DNA of 64,000 nt from WHTK01 sp963711035 (GTDB taxonomy: Bacteria > Chloroflexota > Dehalococcoidia > DSTF01 > WHTK01): assembly GCA_963711035.1 (NCBI GenBank), contig CAVQCN010000003.1, positions 620,001 through 684,000 of the forward strand, in the 5' to 3' direction. The notes beneath the pieces were generated by a model, which worked only from the letters and a program-made list of their open reading frames with translations, was not told the DNA's origin and did no database searches. Positions 1 through 7,766 of the stretch are shown one piece after another. A program made the position numbers and the translations under genes. Within the stretch, counting starts at the first letter, position 1, and the number at the start of each line of letters is the position of its first letter.

Positions 1-121
1 GCGGTTGGTTCCTTGACCGGCCGTCCGGGCGGCAACAGAATCTGCAAGCGAGAGACAATCCGGCGGTTGGCACACGCGGTCGGTGAAGAATACGCCGGCG
101 CGAGAAGATGAGGAGGATGCA

Positions 122-1045
122 ATGAAGATCGGGTTCATTGGCCTTGGAACGATGGGCGGCTCCATGTCGCTCAACATCCGCAAGGCCGGCTACGACATGG
201 TGGTGCACGACGTCCGGCGCGAAGCGGCCGCGCGTCACATCGAGATGGGTTGCGAGTGGGCCGATTCGCCCCGCGAAGTCGCCGCCGCGTCCGAGATCGT
301 CTTCACGTCGCTGCCGGGGCCACCGGAGGTCGAGGCGGTAGCCCTCGGAGAGAACGGTTTGATCAACGGCCTGGCGGCCGGCTCGACCTGGTTCGACCTC
401 TCGACGAACTCGCCGACCCTGATCCGCCGCCTGCACGCCATGTTCGCCGAGAAAGGCATCAACCTGCTCGACGCGCCGGTGAGCGGCGGGCCACGCGGCG
501 CTCAGAGCGGTGCGCTGGCCATCTGGGTCGGCGGCGACAAGGAGCTCTACGACCGCCACAAGGGCGTCCTCGACTCTTTCGGGGACCAGGCCAAGTACAT
601 CGGCCCCATCGGCGCCGGTTCGGTTGCCAAGCTGGTGCATAACGCGGCGGGATACGCCATCCAGACGGCGCTGGCCGAGGTGTTCACGATGGGCGTCAAG
701 GCCGGCGTGCCGCCGCTGGATCTGTGGGACGCCATTCGCCAGGGTGCGCTGGGCCGCCGCCGCATGTTCGACCGCCTGGGCGACGAGTTCCTGCACGGCA
801 AGTTCGACCCGCCCTCCTTCGCCCTGCGCCTCGCCCACAAGGACGTCACCCTGGCCTGCGAGCTGGGCCGTGACGTCGGCGTGCCGATGCGCATCGCTAA
901 CCTGGTGCACGAGGAGATGACCGAGGCGATGAACCGCGGCTGGGCCAATCGCGACTCGCGCTCGCCGATGCTGCTGCAGGAGGAGCGCGCCGGAGTCTCC
1001 ATCGAGGAGCCGCACGACAAGATCGAAGAGGTGCGCAGCCGGTAG
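122..1045 (+). CDS. NAD(P)-dependent 3-hydroxyisobutyrate dehydrogenase family protein, copy 1
   Basis: 307-aa beta-hydroxyacid dehydrogenase. The N-terminal Rossmann fold opens with GFIGLGTMGGSM, followed by the DAPVSGG substrate-loop motif and GSVAKLVHN, which carries the family's catalytic lysine. Members oxidise beta-hydroxy acids (3-hydroxyisobutyrate, tartronate semialdehyde, 6-phosphogluconate-like substrates) with NAD(P). The substrate cannot be read from the sequence. The start is the ATG at 122 because an AGGAGG ribosome site lies just upstream; an earlier GTG would add 13 unconserved residues. A close paralogue follows 36 bases downstream on the same strand, so the two probably form one operon and arose by tandem duplication. 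Confidence 0.9.
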   Translation: MKIGFIGLGTMGGSMSLNIRKAGYDMVVHDVRREAAARHIEMGCEWADSPREVAAASEIVFTSLPGPPEVEAVALGENGLINGLAAGSTWFDLSTNSPTLIRRLHAMFAEKGINLLDAPVSGGPRGAQSGALAIWVGGDKELYDRHKGVLDSFGDQAKYIGPIGAGSVAKLVHNAAGYAIQTALAEVFTMGVKAGVPPLDLWDAIRQGALGRRRMFDRLGDEFLHGKFDPPSFALRLAHKDVTLACELGRDVGVPMRIANLVHEEMTEAMNRGWANRDSRSPMLLQEERAGVSIEEPHDKIEEVRSR

Positions 1046-1081
1046 CGCTTCGCGCGCAATCGGGCAAGCGAGGAGGGTGCA

Positions 1082-2008
1082 ATGAAAGTCGGGTTCATCG
1101 GCCTTGGGACGATGGGCGGCTCGATGTCGCTCAACATCCGCAAGGCCGGCTACGACATCGTGGTGAACGACATCCGGCGCGAGACGGCGGCGCGCCATAT
1201 CGAGATGGGCTGCGAGTGGGCCGACACGCCTAAGGAGGTCGCGGCAGCGTCGGAGGTTGTCTTCACATCGCTGCCAGGGCCGCCGGAGGTCGAGGCCGTC
1301 GCGTTGGGCCAGGATGGCCTCAGCGAGGGCATGGCGCCCGGTTCCGTCTGGTTTGACCTTTCGACCAACTCACCGACCGTCGTGCGGCGCCTGCACGCGG
1401 TGCTCGCCGAGAAGGGCATCCACCTGCTCGATGCGCCGGTGAGCGGCGGCGCGCGCGGCGCCGCGAGCGGCATGCTGGCGATCTGGGTGGGCGGTGACCA
1501 GGAGCTGTTCAACCGCTACAAGGACGTGCTGGACTCGTTCGGCGACCAGGCCCGCTACGTCGGTCCGATCGGCGCCGGTTCGATTGCCAAACTGGTGCAC
1601 AACAGTGCCAGCCAGATCATCCAGGCCGGCCTGAACGAGGTGTTCCTCATGGGCGTCAAGGCCGGCGTGCCGCCCCTCGACCTTTGGGACGCGATCCGTC
1701 ACGGCGCCAGCGGCCGGCAGCGCACCTTCGATCGGCTGGGAGAAGGGCTGCTGCCGGGTAAGTTCGACCCGCCCTCCTTCGCCATGAAGCTGGCGCACAA
1801 GGACATGCGCCTGGCGACCGAGCTGGGCCGGGAGCTCGATATCCCGCTGCGCATGGCCAACATGGTCTACCAGGAGATGACCGAGGCCATGAACCGCGGC
1901 TGGGGCGACCGCGACTCGCGCGTCTCGATGCTGCTGCAGGAAGAGCGCACGGGCCTCTTCATCCAGGAGCCGCCGGAGAAAATCGAAGAGGTGCGCCAGC
2001 GGGAATAG
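1082..2008 (+). CDS. NAD(P)-dependent 3-hydroxyisobutyrate dehydrogenase family protein, copy 2
   Basis: 308-aa paralogue of the preceding gene, nearly colinear and similar even at the DNA level, including the GAGGAGG ribosome site. It has the same GFIGLGTMGGSM nucleotide loop, DAPVSGG motif and GSIAKLVHN catalytic segment. Differences gather in the C-terminal half (helical, substrate-determining), for example GASGRQRTFDRLGEGLLPG against GALGRRRMFDRLGDEFLHG, so the copies may differ in substrate. A strong hairpin terminator follows. The convergent neighbour is a class II aldolase, a partner that would fit hydroxyacid or aldehyde catabolism, but this link is inferred from position only. Confidence 0.9.
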   Translation: MKVGFIGLGTMGGSMSLNIRKAGYDIVVNDIRRETAARHIEMGCEWADTPKEVAAASEVVFTSLPGPPEVEAVALGQDGLSEGMAPGSVWFDLSTNSPTVVRRLHAVLAEKGIHLLDAPVSGGARGAASGMLAIWVGGDQELFNRYKDVLDSFGDQARYVGPIGAGSIAKLVHNSASQIIQAGLNEVFLMGVKAGVPPLDLWDAIRHGASGRQRTFDRLGEGLLPGKFDPPSFAMKLAHKDMRLATELGRELDIPLRMANMVYQEMTEAMNRGWGDRDSRVSMLLQEERTGLFIQEPPEKIEEVRQRE

Positions 2009-2045
2009 CGCTGCGCGCGCAATCGGGCAAGGGACAAGGCGAAAC

Positions 2046-2083
2046 AAGAGGACGGTGATCAAACGATCACCGTCCTCTTTCTC
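2046..2083 (+). terminator. Rho-independent terminator after the dehydrogenase pair
   Basis: A perfect 14-bp inverted repeat (left arm 2046-2059, right arm 2066-2079) with a 6-base loop is followed by a short T-rich run. It sits 37 bases after the second dehydrogenase stop codon and between convergent genes, so it may stop transcription from both sides. Confidence 0.85.
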
Positions 2084-2163
2084 TGCTCGATTGCCCTCTT
2101 GCCCTGACTTTTCGTTGCTCTTGGCCGCTCCGTGCTCGTAGGCGCTGCGTCAGCGCGCCCTCG

Positions 2164-2964
2164 CTACGAGTCGAACGCCGGGAACGGCGACGTCTTGCTC
2201 TCGTAGCGCAGCAGACGCATCATCGCCGGCCACTCGAGGACGCCGTAGGGGCGGCGCGTCGTCGGCTGGTACTGGTGCGCGGTGTGGGCGACGACTTCGC
2301 TGTCAGGCACCAGCGTCTGCGCGCGTGCTGCCATGACGTCGACCTGCGTTCGGCAGGCGAGGTCGAGGTGGTACATGAGGTTGAAGGCCTCGCCGACGCT
2401 GGGCCCGCAGGTAATCAGGCCGTGGTTGCGCAGGATCAGGGCGTTGTGCGGCCCGAGGTCGGCGACGAGGCGCTGCTGCTCGTCCAGGTCGATGGCCGGG
2501 CCTTCGTAGTCGTGGTAGCCGATGTGGTTGTGGAACCGCATCGACGTCTGGGTGATGGGCAGCAGGCCTTCGGCCATCGCCGAGATCGCCATGCCGGCCT
2601 GCGAGTGCGTGTGGATGACGCAGCCGACGTCCGGTCGAGCGCGGTGGATGGCGCCGTGGATGACATAGCCGGATACGCTACGGTCGTAGGCCGTATCGGG
2701 CTTCCAGATGACGTTGCCGTCCACGTCGATCTTGACGAGGCTGGAGGCGGTGACCTCGTTGTACATGAGGCCGTAGAGGTTGATCAGGAGATGCTCCGTC
2801 CCCGGGATGCGGGACGTGATGTGGTTGTAGGTGAGGTCGGTCATGCCGAAGCGATCGACGAGACGGTAACAAGCCGCGAGATCGACGCGCGCTTGCCATT
2901 CGTCGGCACTGACCTCGTCTTTGATGCAGCGGAAGTTGGTGACATAGTCGGTCGTGGTGGTCAT
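2164..2964 (-). CDS. Class II aldolase/adducin family protein
   Basis: 266-aa zinc-dependent aldolase-fold protein. The metal-binding pattern is visible as HTHSQAG in the middle and RNHGLITCG further on, with an acidic residue upstream. Family members include fuculose-1-phosphate aldolase, ribulose-5-phosphate 4-epimerase and various decarboxylases or lyases, and the sequence does not decide among them. The ATG at 2964 follows an AGGAGG site (CAGGAGGCTCAG); upstream in-frame residues (Arg/Pro rich) look like untranslated DNA. The gene converges on the dehydrogenase pair. A small hairpin (2142-2156) lies just past the stop codon. Confidence 0.88.
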   Translation of the reverse strand: MTTTTDYVTNFRCIKDEVSADEWQARVDLAACYRLVDRFGMTDLTYNHITSRIPGTEHLLINLYGLMYNEVTASSLVKIDVDGNVIWKPDTAYDRSVSGYVIHGAIHRARPDVGCVIHTHSQAGMAISAMAEGLLPITQTSMRFHNHIGYHDYEGPAIDLDEQQRLVADLGPHNALILRNHGLITCGPSVGEAFNLMYHLDLACRTQVDVMAARAQTLVPDSEVVAHTAHQYQPTTRRPYGVLEWPAMMRLLRYESKTSPFPAFDS

Positions 2965-3184
2965 CTGAGCCTCCTGACGGGTGTTCCAGGCATCAGAATA
3001 CCCGGGGCGAGACGGCTGTGTCTCGTCGCAGGGCAGCATGAACCGCGCTCCGGGCCGCAAGACGGGGCGATGCGGGCACAGCGACGCCGGACGCGCAGAA
3101 CGAGCTGCCGTCAAAATGGCGCGTAGCCGGGGTTTTACAACGTGCTGAGAGGCGTAATCCGGGCGTCCGAGCGCCGGGGAGGCG

Positions 3185-3361
3185 CTAAACGACGTGTGGG
3201 AGAGGCCAGCGCAAATCGCAGCTTAGACACCGCGCCTGGACCAACACCCCGTTGGACCAGTAGCTGACCGTGAACGACTCGTGACAGCGGGGACATACCT
3301 GGTCCCCTAAACGTACTTCGCGCTGTTTTTCTGATTCCGGCTCGGGGCGGCTGCTGGTCAT
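3185..3361 (-). CDS. 58-aa zinc-ribbon miniprotein
   Basis: A short reading frame encodes 58 residues with two CxxC knuckles, CPRC (residues 23-26) and CLSC (46-49), separated by 19 residues that include SYWSNGVLVQARC. That layout is a rubredoxin or zinc-ribbon fold typical of small nucleic-acid-binding or metal-binding proteins. A TGCTATACT extended -10 element lies at 3379-3387 on the minus strand. A GAGG stretch about ten bases before the ATG could serve as ribosome site. It lies 46 bases downstream of the coiled-coil gene and may share its transcript. The family is not recognised and the function is unknown. Confidence 0.6.
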   Translation of the reverse strand: MTSSRPEPESEKQREVRLGDQVCPRCHESFTVSYWSNGVLVQARCLSCDLRWPLPHVV

Positions 3362-3407
3362 GCTGAACCTCGCGGCTCAGTATAGCAGCCGTCCTGCCGA
3401 GGACTCG

Positions 3408-3626
3408 TTAGGCGGCTTCGTTGCCCGCGCCAACGGCCTCGACAGCTTCGGGGTCGATTCGGGTGCCGAGTGTAATGAGTGCAGAAGCGAGACGGCGTCG
3501 CAGTCCGGGGTGCTCCCCTTCGAGCTCTTCCAACAACTCCATGCGCTCACGCGCCCGCTGGTCAAAATCCATTGTCTGGCGTCTGACCTCTTCCACCCGA
3601 GATTCCAGGTCCTGTAAGTAGTGCAC
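3408..3626 (-). CDS. Small coiled-coil protein of unknown function
   Basis: About 72 residues, strongly helical and charged (segments such as LESRVEEVRRQTMDF and ERMELLEELEGE), ending in a less charged tail. No family is recognised. The frame remains open to an ATG at 3692, but that ATG overlaps a near-consensus promoter (-35 ATGACA at 3687-3692, -10 TATACT at 3664-3669, 17-base spacer), so the codons between would not be transcribed. The GTG at 3626 follows AGGAGG (3631-3636) with a 4-base spacer and is the better start. The zinc-ribbon gene follows in the same direction. Confidence 0.55.
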   Translation of the reverse strand: MHYLQDLESRVEEVRRQTMDFDQRARERMELLEELEGEHPGLRRRLASALITLGTRIDPEAVEAVGAGNEAA

Positions 3627-3663
3627 AATTCCTCCTTGCTGATTCCTTACTTCCCTGAGATAG

Positions 3664-3692
3664 AGTATAACTATCTCTCGGCGATTTGTCAT
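3664..3692 (-). promoter_or_regulatory. Sigma-70-type promoter of the coiled-coil/zinc-ribbon pair
   Basis: On the minus strand ATGACA (3687-3692) is followed after 17 bases by TATACT (3664-3669); each hexamer matches consensus at five of six positions. Predicted transcription starts near 3657, upstream of the AGGAGG-GTG start of the coiled-coil gene. This decides against the longer reading frame. Confidence 0.65.
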
Positions 3693-4001
3693 TAGCAGAG
3701 GTTAATAATATGTGAACGAGTTCATGTATTTCCTCGTTCCTCTGCTTTCATTATACGTCAGGGTTAGAAACAGCCGTGCTCATTTCTGGCACCGCCTCTT
3801 CCGGAAGAAATGAGGCCTGTACGAATGGCCTGCTGACGCTCAATTCCTTAATTCCGGGCGGTCTTGTGGGTTTTCCCTAATAGGGGCTCTCGATAGGTCG
3901 GTAGGATGGCGTTATGACGGTACCGGTCGTGCGCGAATGCACAGCCTTCCGGCGGGCGTGGCGCCGAGACGGTCGGTACTAAACGAGGGGCTCGTCTGCT
4001 G
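3693..4001. other. AT-richer intergenic spacer with inverted repeats
   Basis: About 310 bases without a convincing gene, clearly less GC-rich than its surroundings. It contains nested inverted repeats: CAGAG (3696-3700) with CTCTG (3739-3743), and GAACGAG with CTCGTTC inside them. A 9-bp inverted repeat, CTCATTTCT (3779-3787) with AGAAATGAG (3806-3814), lies near the middle. These could be operator or terminator structures for mutS2 or the small-gene promoter. No longer conserved frame is visible. Confidence 0.4.
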
Positions 4002-6395
4002 CTAGGTCAGCGCCATCTGGACGACGGTGACGCCTTCGCCCCCCTCGGGCGGCGGTGCGAACTCGAAGCTCTTGACCAGGGGGTGGTGCGCCAGCATCTC
4101 CCGCACGGCGTTGCGCATCTTGCCGGTGCCTTTGCCGTGCACGATGCGCAGCAGCGGCAGCCCCGCCCGGAAGCCTTCGTCCAGGAACTGCTCGATCTTG
4201 GGCATCGCCTCGTCCAGTGTCTGGCCGCGCACCTCAATCTGGCTGGCTGCGGCCGCCGGCGCGGGCGGCACGACGATGCGCTCGCGCGGCGGCTTTGCTT
4301 TCTGCTCGACACGTACGACCTGGCCGACGCCAATGCGGGCCCGCAGGCCGCCGAAGGTCACGTCGAGCTCGCCGCGGTGGTCGGGCGCCGAGAGCGCCTC
4401 TGCCGCCATGGGGATGCCCTGGATCCAGACCTCGGCGCCGGGTTGGATCTGCTCCGGCTGTATGCCGCTGCGTCTGCGGCGGCGCGATCGTCGGCGCAGA
4501 CGTCGCGCCGTGTCGGCCGCGCTCGCAATCGCCTCGTGCGCCTCGCTGACTTGGGCGGGCTGCGACGGCGTTTCGTGCCGGGCGGCGAGGCGATGCGCCT
4601 GGCTGAGCGCCTCTCGCGCTGCCTGCACCTCCGCCTCGAGGGCCAGGGCGGCTTCGTCCAGGCGGCGGGCGCGTTCCTCGTCGAGACCGGCCAGGCGCGC
4701 TTCAATCTGCTCCCGGGCCTGTTCAGCGCGCCGTCGCGCCTGCTCTTCGGCACGACGGGCATCCGCGGCGGCCTGCTGCTCGGTGCGCAAGTCGGTAAGC
4801 AGCGAATCGATGGCCACCTGGTCCGGCGACAACGACTCCTGGGCCGTGCGCAGGATGTCCTCGGGCAGGCCGAGACGGGCGGCGATGGCCAGCGCATTGC
4901 TGCGTCCGGGCACGCCCAGCGTGATGCGATAGGTCGGCGCCAGCGTCGCCGGGTCGAACTCGACGGCTGCGTTGACGACGCCCGGCTGGCCGTGCGCGAA
5001 GAGCTTCAACTCGCCGTGGTGCGTCGTGGCAATGGTCAGCGCGCCGCGCTCGATGAGACTGAGAAGCAGGGCGCGTGCCAGAGCGGCGCCTTCGGCCGGG
5101 TCCGTGCCGGCGGCGAGCTCATCCAGCAGCACGAGCGAATGCGGCCCGGCGCGCTCCAGCAAGGCGATGACGTTCTTGATGTGGCCGCTGAACGTGGAGA
5201 GCGACTGCTCGATGCTCTGCTCGTCGCCAATATCAGCCAGCACCTCTTGGAAGATGGGCAGGCGGCTGGACGTGGCGGCGGGAACGGGCAAACCGGACTG
5301 CGCCATGAGGCAGAGCAGGCCGACGGTTTTCAGTGCGACGGTCTTGCCGCCGGTGTTCGGCCCCGTGATCAGCAAGACGTGTTGCGTCTCGTCCAGCCGG
5401 ATCGAAATTGGCACGGGCGACGTGAGCAGCGGATGGCGCGCCTCCTCCAGCGCGATGGAGCCGGGCGACCGCGTCAGCCAGGCGGCCGGGTCGAGATCTG
5501 CCGAAGCGCCGGGCAGCGTCTCCTGGCCGGCCGGGGTCAGCTCTTCGGCCAGGCGCGCCGCAGCCAGCGCAACGTCGAGCTCCGCCAGCACCGCGACGTT
5601 CTCGGAGATGACGTCGGCTTCTTCGGCGACGAGGCCGCTGAGGCGCCGCAGTACGCGCTCTACCTCGCGCCGCTCCTCGATCTGCAGCTCGCGCCACTGG
5701 TTCGCGAGGTCGACGACCGCCAGCGGCTCGACGAAAACAGTGGCGCCGCTGGAAGAGACGTCGTGCACGATGCCGCGCACCTCGCCCCGGAAGTCGGCCT
5801 TGATCGGCACCACGTAGCGGCCGTCGCGCAGTGTGACGATGGGTTCCTGCGCCGCCAGCCGCCCCGACGGTGAGTTGATGAAGTCCTGCAACCGGCTCTG
5901 CAGGCGATCGTGCGCCACCTTGATGTCGCGGCGCAGCACGCCGAGAGCCTGACTGGCAGAGTCGAGGACCTCGCCCCGCCCGTCCAGCGACCGGCCGATT
6001 TCGGCGACGAGCTCCTCCTCCTCGCCCAGCCGCTCACCGAGCACGCCGAGGCGCGGCAGCGACGACCCGACGCGCGTCAGCGCGGTGCGAGCCTGGTGTG
6101 CGGCGCGCTGCGTGGCGGCGACCGCCAGCAGCTCCTGCGGGTCGAGGCTGCCGCCGAGGGCTGCCTTGTCCAGCGCCGGCCGCACGTCCACGGCATCGCC
6201 CAGGTTCAGTGGAGCGCGGAACTCACGGAAGCGGATGGCCTCGCCCAGCAGGCGCTGCCGCTCCAGCGCTTCGGGGTACTCGGGCGTCGGTCGCAGGGCG
6301 TGCGCCAGCTCCTCGCCCGCCGCGAAGGACGTGAGGCGGGCCAGGCGCGCGAGCACCTTGTCGTATTCGAGGACTCTGAGGGCATGTTCGTCCAC
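4002..6395 (-). CDS. mutS2: Endonuclease MutS2 / ribosome-rescue ATPase
   Basis: 797 aa, the usual length. The MutS core and clamp regions precede the Walker A motif GPNTGGKT (345-352) and the Walker B/ABC segment ending LVLLDELAAGTDP. A long charged coiled-coil arm follows (about 520-640), and the C-terminal Smr nuclease domain contains VRGQTLDEA and IVHGKGTGKMR. MutS2 proteins suppress recombination and, in Firmicutes, split collided ribosomes. The start is GTG at 6395; no ribosome site precedes it, but a TGCTAGAAT -10 element (TAGAAT, 6402-6407) ends six bases upstream, which suggests a leaderless mRNA. It is probably transcribed alone. Confidence 0.95.
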   Translation of the reverse strand: MDEHALRVLEYDKVLARLARLTSFAAGEELAHALRPTPEYPEALERQRLLGEAIRFREFRAPLNLGDAVDVRPALDKAALGGSLDPQELLAVAATQRAAHQARTALTRVGSSLPRLGVLGERLGEEEELVAEIGRSLDGRGEVLDSASQALGVLRRDIKVAHDRLQSRLQDFINSPSGRLAAQEPIVTLRDGRYVVPIKADFRGEVRGIVHDVSSSGATVFVEPLAVVDLANQWRELQIEERREVERVLRRLSGLVAEEADVISENVAVLAELDVALAAARLAEELTPAGQETLPGASADLDPAAWLTRSPGSIALEEARHPLLTSPVPISIRLDETQHVLLITGPNTGGKTVALKTVGLLCLMAQSGLPVPAATSSRLPIFQEVLADIGDEQSIEQSLSTFSGHIKNVIALLERAGPHSLVLLDELAAGTDPAEGAALARALLLSLIERGALTIATTHHGELKLFAHGQPGVVNAAVEFDPATLAPTYRITLGVPGRSNALAIAARLGLPEDILRTAQESLSPDQVAIDSLLTDLRTEQQAAADARRAEEQARRRAEQAREQIEARLAGLDEERARRLDEAALALEAEVQAAREALSQAHRLAARHETPSQPAQVSEAHEAIASAADTARRLRRRSRRRRRSGIQPEQIQPGAEVWIQGIPMAAEALSAPDHRGELDVTFGGLRARIGVGQVVRVEQKAKPPRERIVVPPAPAAAASQIEVRGQTLDEAMPKIEQFLDEGFRAGLPLLRIVHGKGTGKMRNAVREMLAHHPLVKSFEFAPPPEGGEGVTVVQMALT

Positions 6396-6401
6396 GGAGG
6401 A

Positions 6402-6407
6402 ATTCTA
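6402..6407 (-). promoter_or_regulatory. -10 element of leaderless mutS2 promoter
   Basis: TAGAAT on the minus strand, preceded by TGC (extended -10), lies exactly six bases before the GTG start codon of mutS2. Transcription would then begin at or next to the start codon. Confidence 0.55.
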
Positions 6408-6430
6408 GCAGCGGGCCTGCGGGCGGCTCG

Positions 6431-7105
6431 TTATTCGCTGTACGGGCGTAGCTGAGGCATCTCCGCGTCGGTCAGCTCGACGTGGACGAGGTCGTCGTAG
6501 ACCTCCGAGATGTAGCGGGCCGGCAGGACGACGTCGTGGTGGAAGATGAAGCCGCGCGAGATGACCAGCGCCGTGAGGCGGCCCGTCTCCGCGTTGAGCA
6601 GCACGCGCCGCACCTCTCCCAGCTTCTCATGCGGCTCCTGGCGCCACACCGGCGTGCCTTCGGCGATGTCGACGCTGTCGAGCGGCTTGTTGAGACGGCT
6701 CATGATCCAGACGTTGCTCGTGTTGCCGATCATGGCGGATATCGCCTCGGCCCGGTTGGCCACGTCGGCGAGGTCGAACTCGCCCGGCGAGAGGTCCTGC
6801 GCTTGCTCGAAGGACTCTTCCGTGTACTCCGGTACGTCCTTGAACTGCTGTGCCGTCAGCGTCAGGTCAACGCGCTGGTCGGTGACCGCGGCGACGTCAT
6901 CGATGGGCACGATGCGGTCGTAATCGAGACCGAGGCCGCCTTCCCAGAGGTGGCGGCCGGAGCGCAAGAAGCCGATATCGACCACGACGTGCGTGAGCCT
7001 GAGATCGGAGCGCTTGATGACGACGCGGTGGAGGTTGCCGAGCTTTTCGCCGTCGCTGCTGTAGACGTCTGTGCCGGCGCGGAGGTTGGTCGGGAATTCC
7101 TGCAT
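6431..7105 (-). CDS. PRC-barrel domain protein
   Basis: 224-aa soluble protein with two PRC-barrel-like units. The first has TDVYSSDGEKLGNLHRVV at residues 12-29. The second begins with GTPVWRQEPHEKLGEVRRVLLN and ends near a DDLVHVEL strand. PRC barrels occur in the RNA-maturation factor RimM, photosynthetic reaction centre subunit H and small stress-related adaptor proteins. The role here is unknown. The ATG at 7105 is preferred: a TGCTATACT -10 element ends eight bases upstream and overlaps the alternative ATG at 7123. It stands alone between mutS2 and the divergent comEA gene. Confidence 0.75.
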   Translation of the reverse strand: MQEFPTNLRAGTDVYSSDGEKLGNLHRVVIKRSDLRLTHVVVDIGFLRSGRHLWEGGLGLDYDRIVPIDDVAAVTDQRVDLTLTAQQFKDVPEYTEESFEQAQDLSPGEFDLADVANRAEAISAMIGNTSNVWIMSRLNKPLDSVDIAEGTPVWRQEPHEKLGEVRRVLLNAETGRLTALVISRGFIFHHDVVLPARYISEVYDDLVHVELTDAEMPQLRPYSE

Positions 7106-7113
7106 GTGACCGG

Positions 7114-7119
7114 AGTATA
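7114..7119 (-). promoter_or_regulatory. -10 element of PRC-barrel gene
   Basis: TATACT (minus strand) with an upstream TGC extension lies eight bases before the ATG at 7105. The mRNA would be leaderless or nearly so. Confidence 0.55.
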
Positions 7120-7202
7120 GCATCGCTTTCGCGCTTGAACCCGCAGACGGAATAGCGTAAACGTAGGCGCACCGAAAGAGTCGTTCTCGAAAGGAGTCGA
7201 GC

Positions 7203-7766
7203 GTGACGGCCTGGCTGCAGCGTTATCAGTGGGCGATTCTTGCCGCAGCCGTTGCGGCTCTCGTCACCGGCCTCGCCTTTCGCCACTTCGACCGCCACGA
7301 TCCGCCCGCCATCGTCTTCGAGCAGGGGCCCGCACTGCCGCTGGGCGCGCCGATCCGGGTGCAGGTCGACGGCGCCGTGCAGGCGCCTGGCGTCTACGAC
7401 CTCGAGTCCGGCGACCGCGTCGTCGACGCCATCGCGGCGGCCGGCGGCGCCACGGATGCGGCGGACATCGGGGCGCTGAACGAGGCGCGATGGCTGCGTG
7501 ACGGCGAGAAGCTGGTCGTGCCGGCCGCGACGGCGCCGCAGACCGAAGTGCTATCGCTGCAGGCGGGGCAGTTACTCGACATAAATACGGCGACGACAGC
7601 ACAACTGGATCAGTTGCCGGGCATCGGCCAGGCGTATTCGCAGCGCATCGTCGATTCGCGACAGGTGGACGGCCTGTACACGTCGATCGACGACCTGGTG
7701 ACGCGCAAGGTCGTGCCGCAGGCCACGTTCGACGGCATCAAAGACCTGATCAGCGTCTCGCCGTGA
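7203..7766 (+). CDS. comEA: ComEA-type DNA-binding competence protein
   Basis: 187 aa. An N-terminal membrane anchor (residues about 10-27, ILAAAVAALVTGLAF) is followed by a SLBB domain (QVDGAVQAPGVYDLESGDRVVDAI) and a C-terminal helix-hairpin-helix pair (LLDINTATTAQLDQLPGIGQAYSQRIVDS). ComEA receptors bind double-stranded DNA outside the membrane and hand it to ComEC. The start is GTG at 7203, preceded by AAGGAG. The stop overlaps the comEC start in a GTGA arrangement, so the two genes are translationally coupled. Confidence 0.93.
   Translation: MTAWLQRYQWAILAAAVAALVTGLAFRHFDRHDPPAIVFEQGPALPLGAPIRVQVDGAVQAPGVYDLESGDRVVDAIAAAGGATDAADIGALNEARWLRDGEKLVVPAATAPQTEVLSLQAGQLLDINTATTAQLDQLPGIGQAYSQRIVDSRQVDGLYTSIDDLVTRKVVPQATFDGIKDLISVSP

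Noticed and set aside
2275..3126. 283-codon plus-strand frame opposite the class II aldolase
   Set aside because: Complement of conserved coding sequence, no ribosome site, no recognisable motif.
4083..5873. Long plus-strand frame (596 codons) opposite mutS2
   Set aside because: Arg/Gly/Ala-rich complement of a GC-rich gene; all family motifs are on the minus strand.
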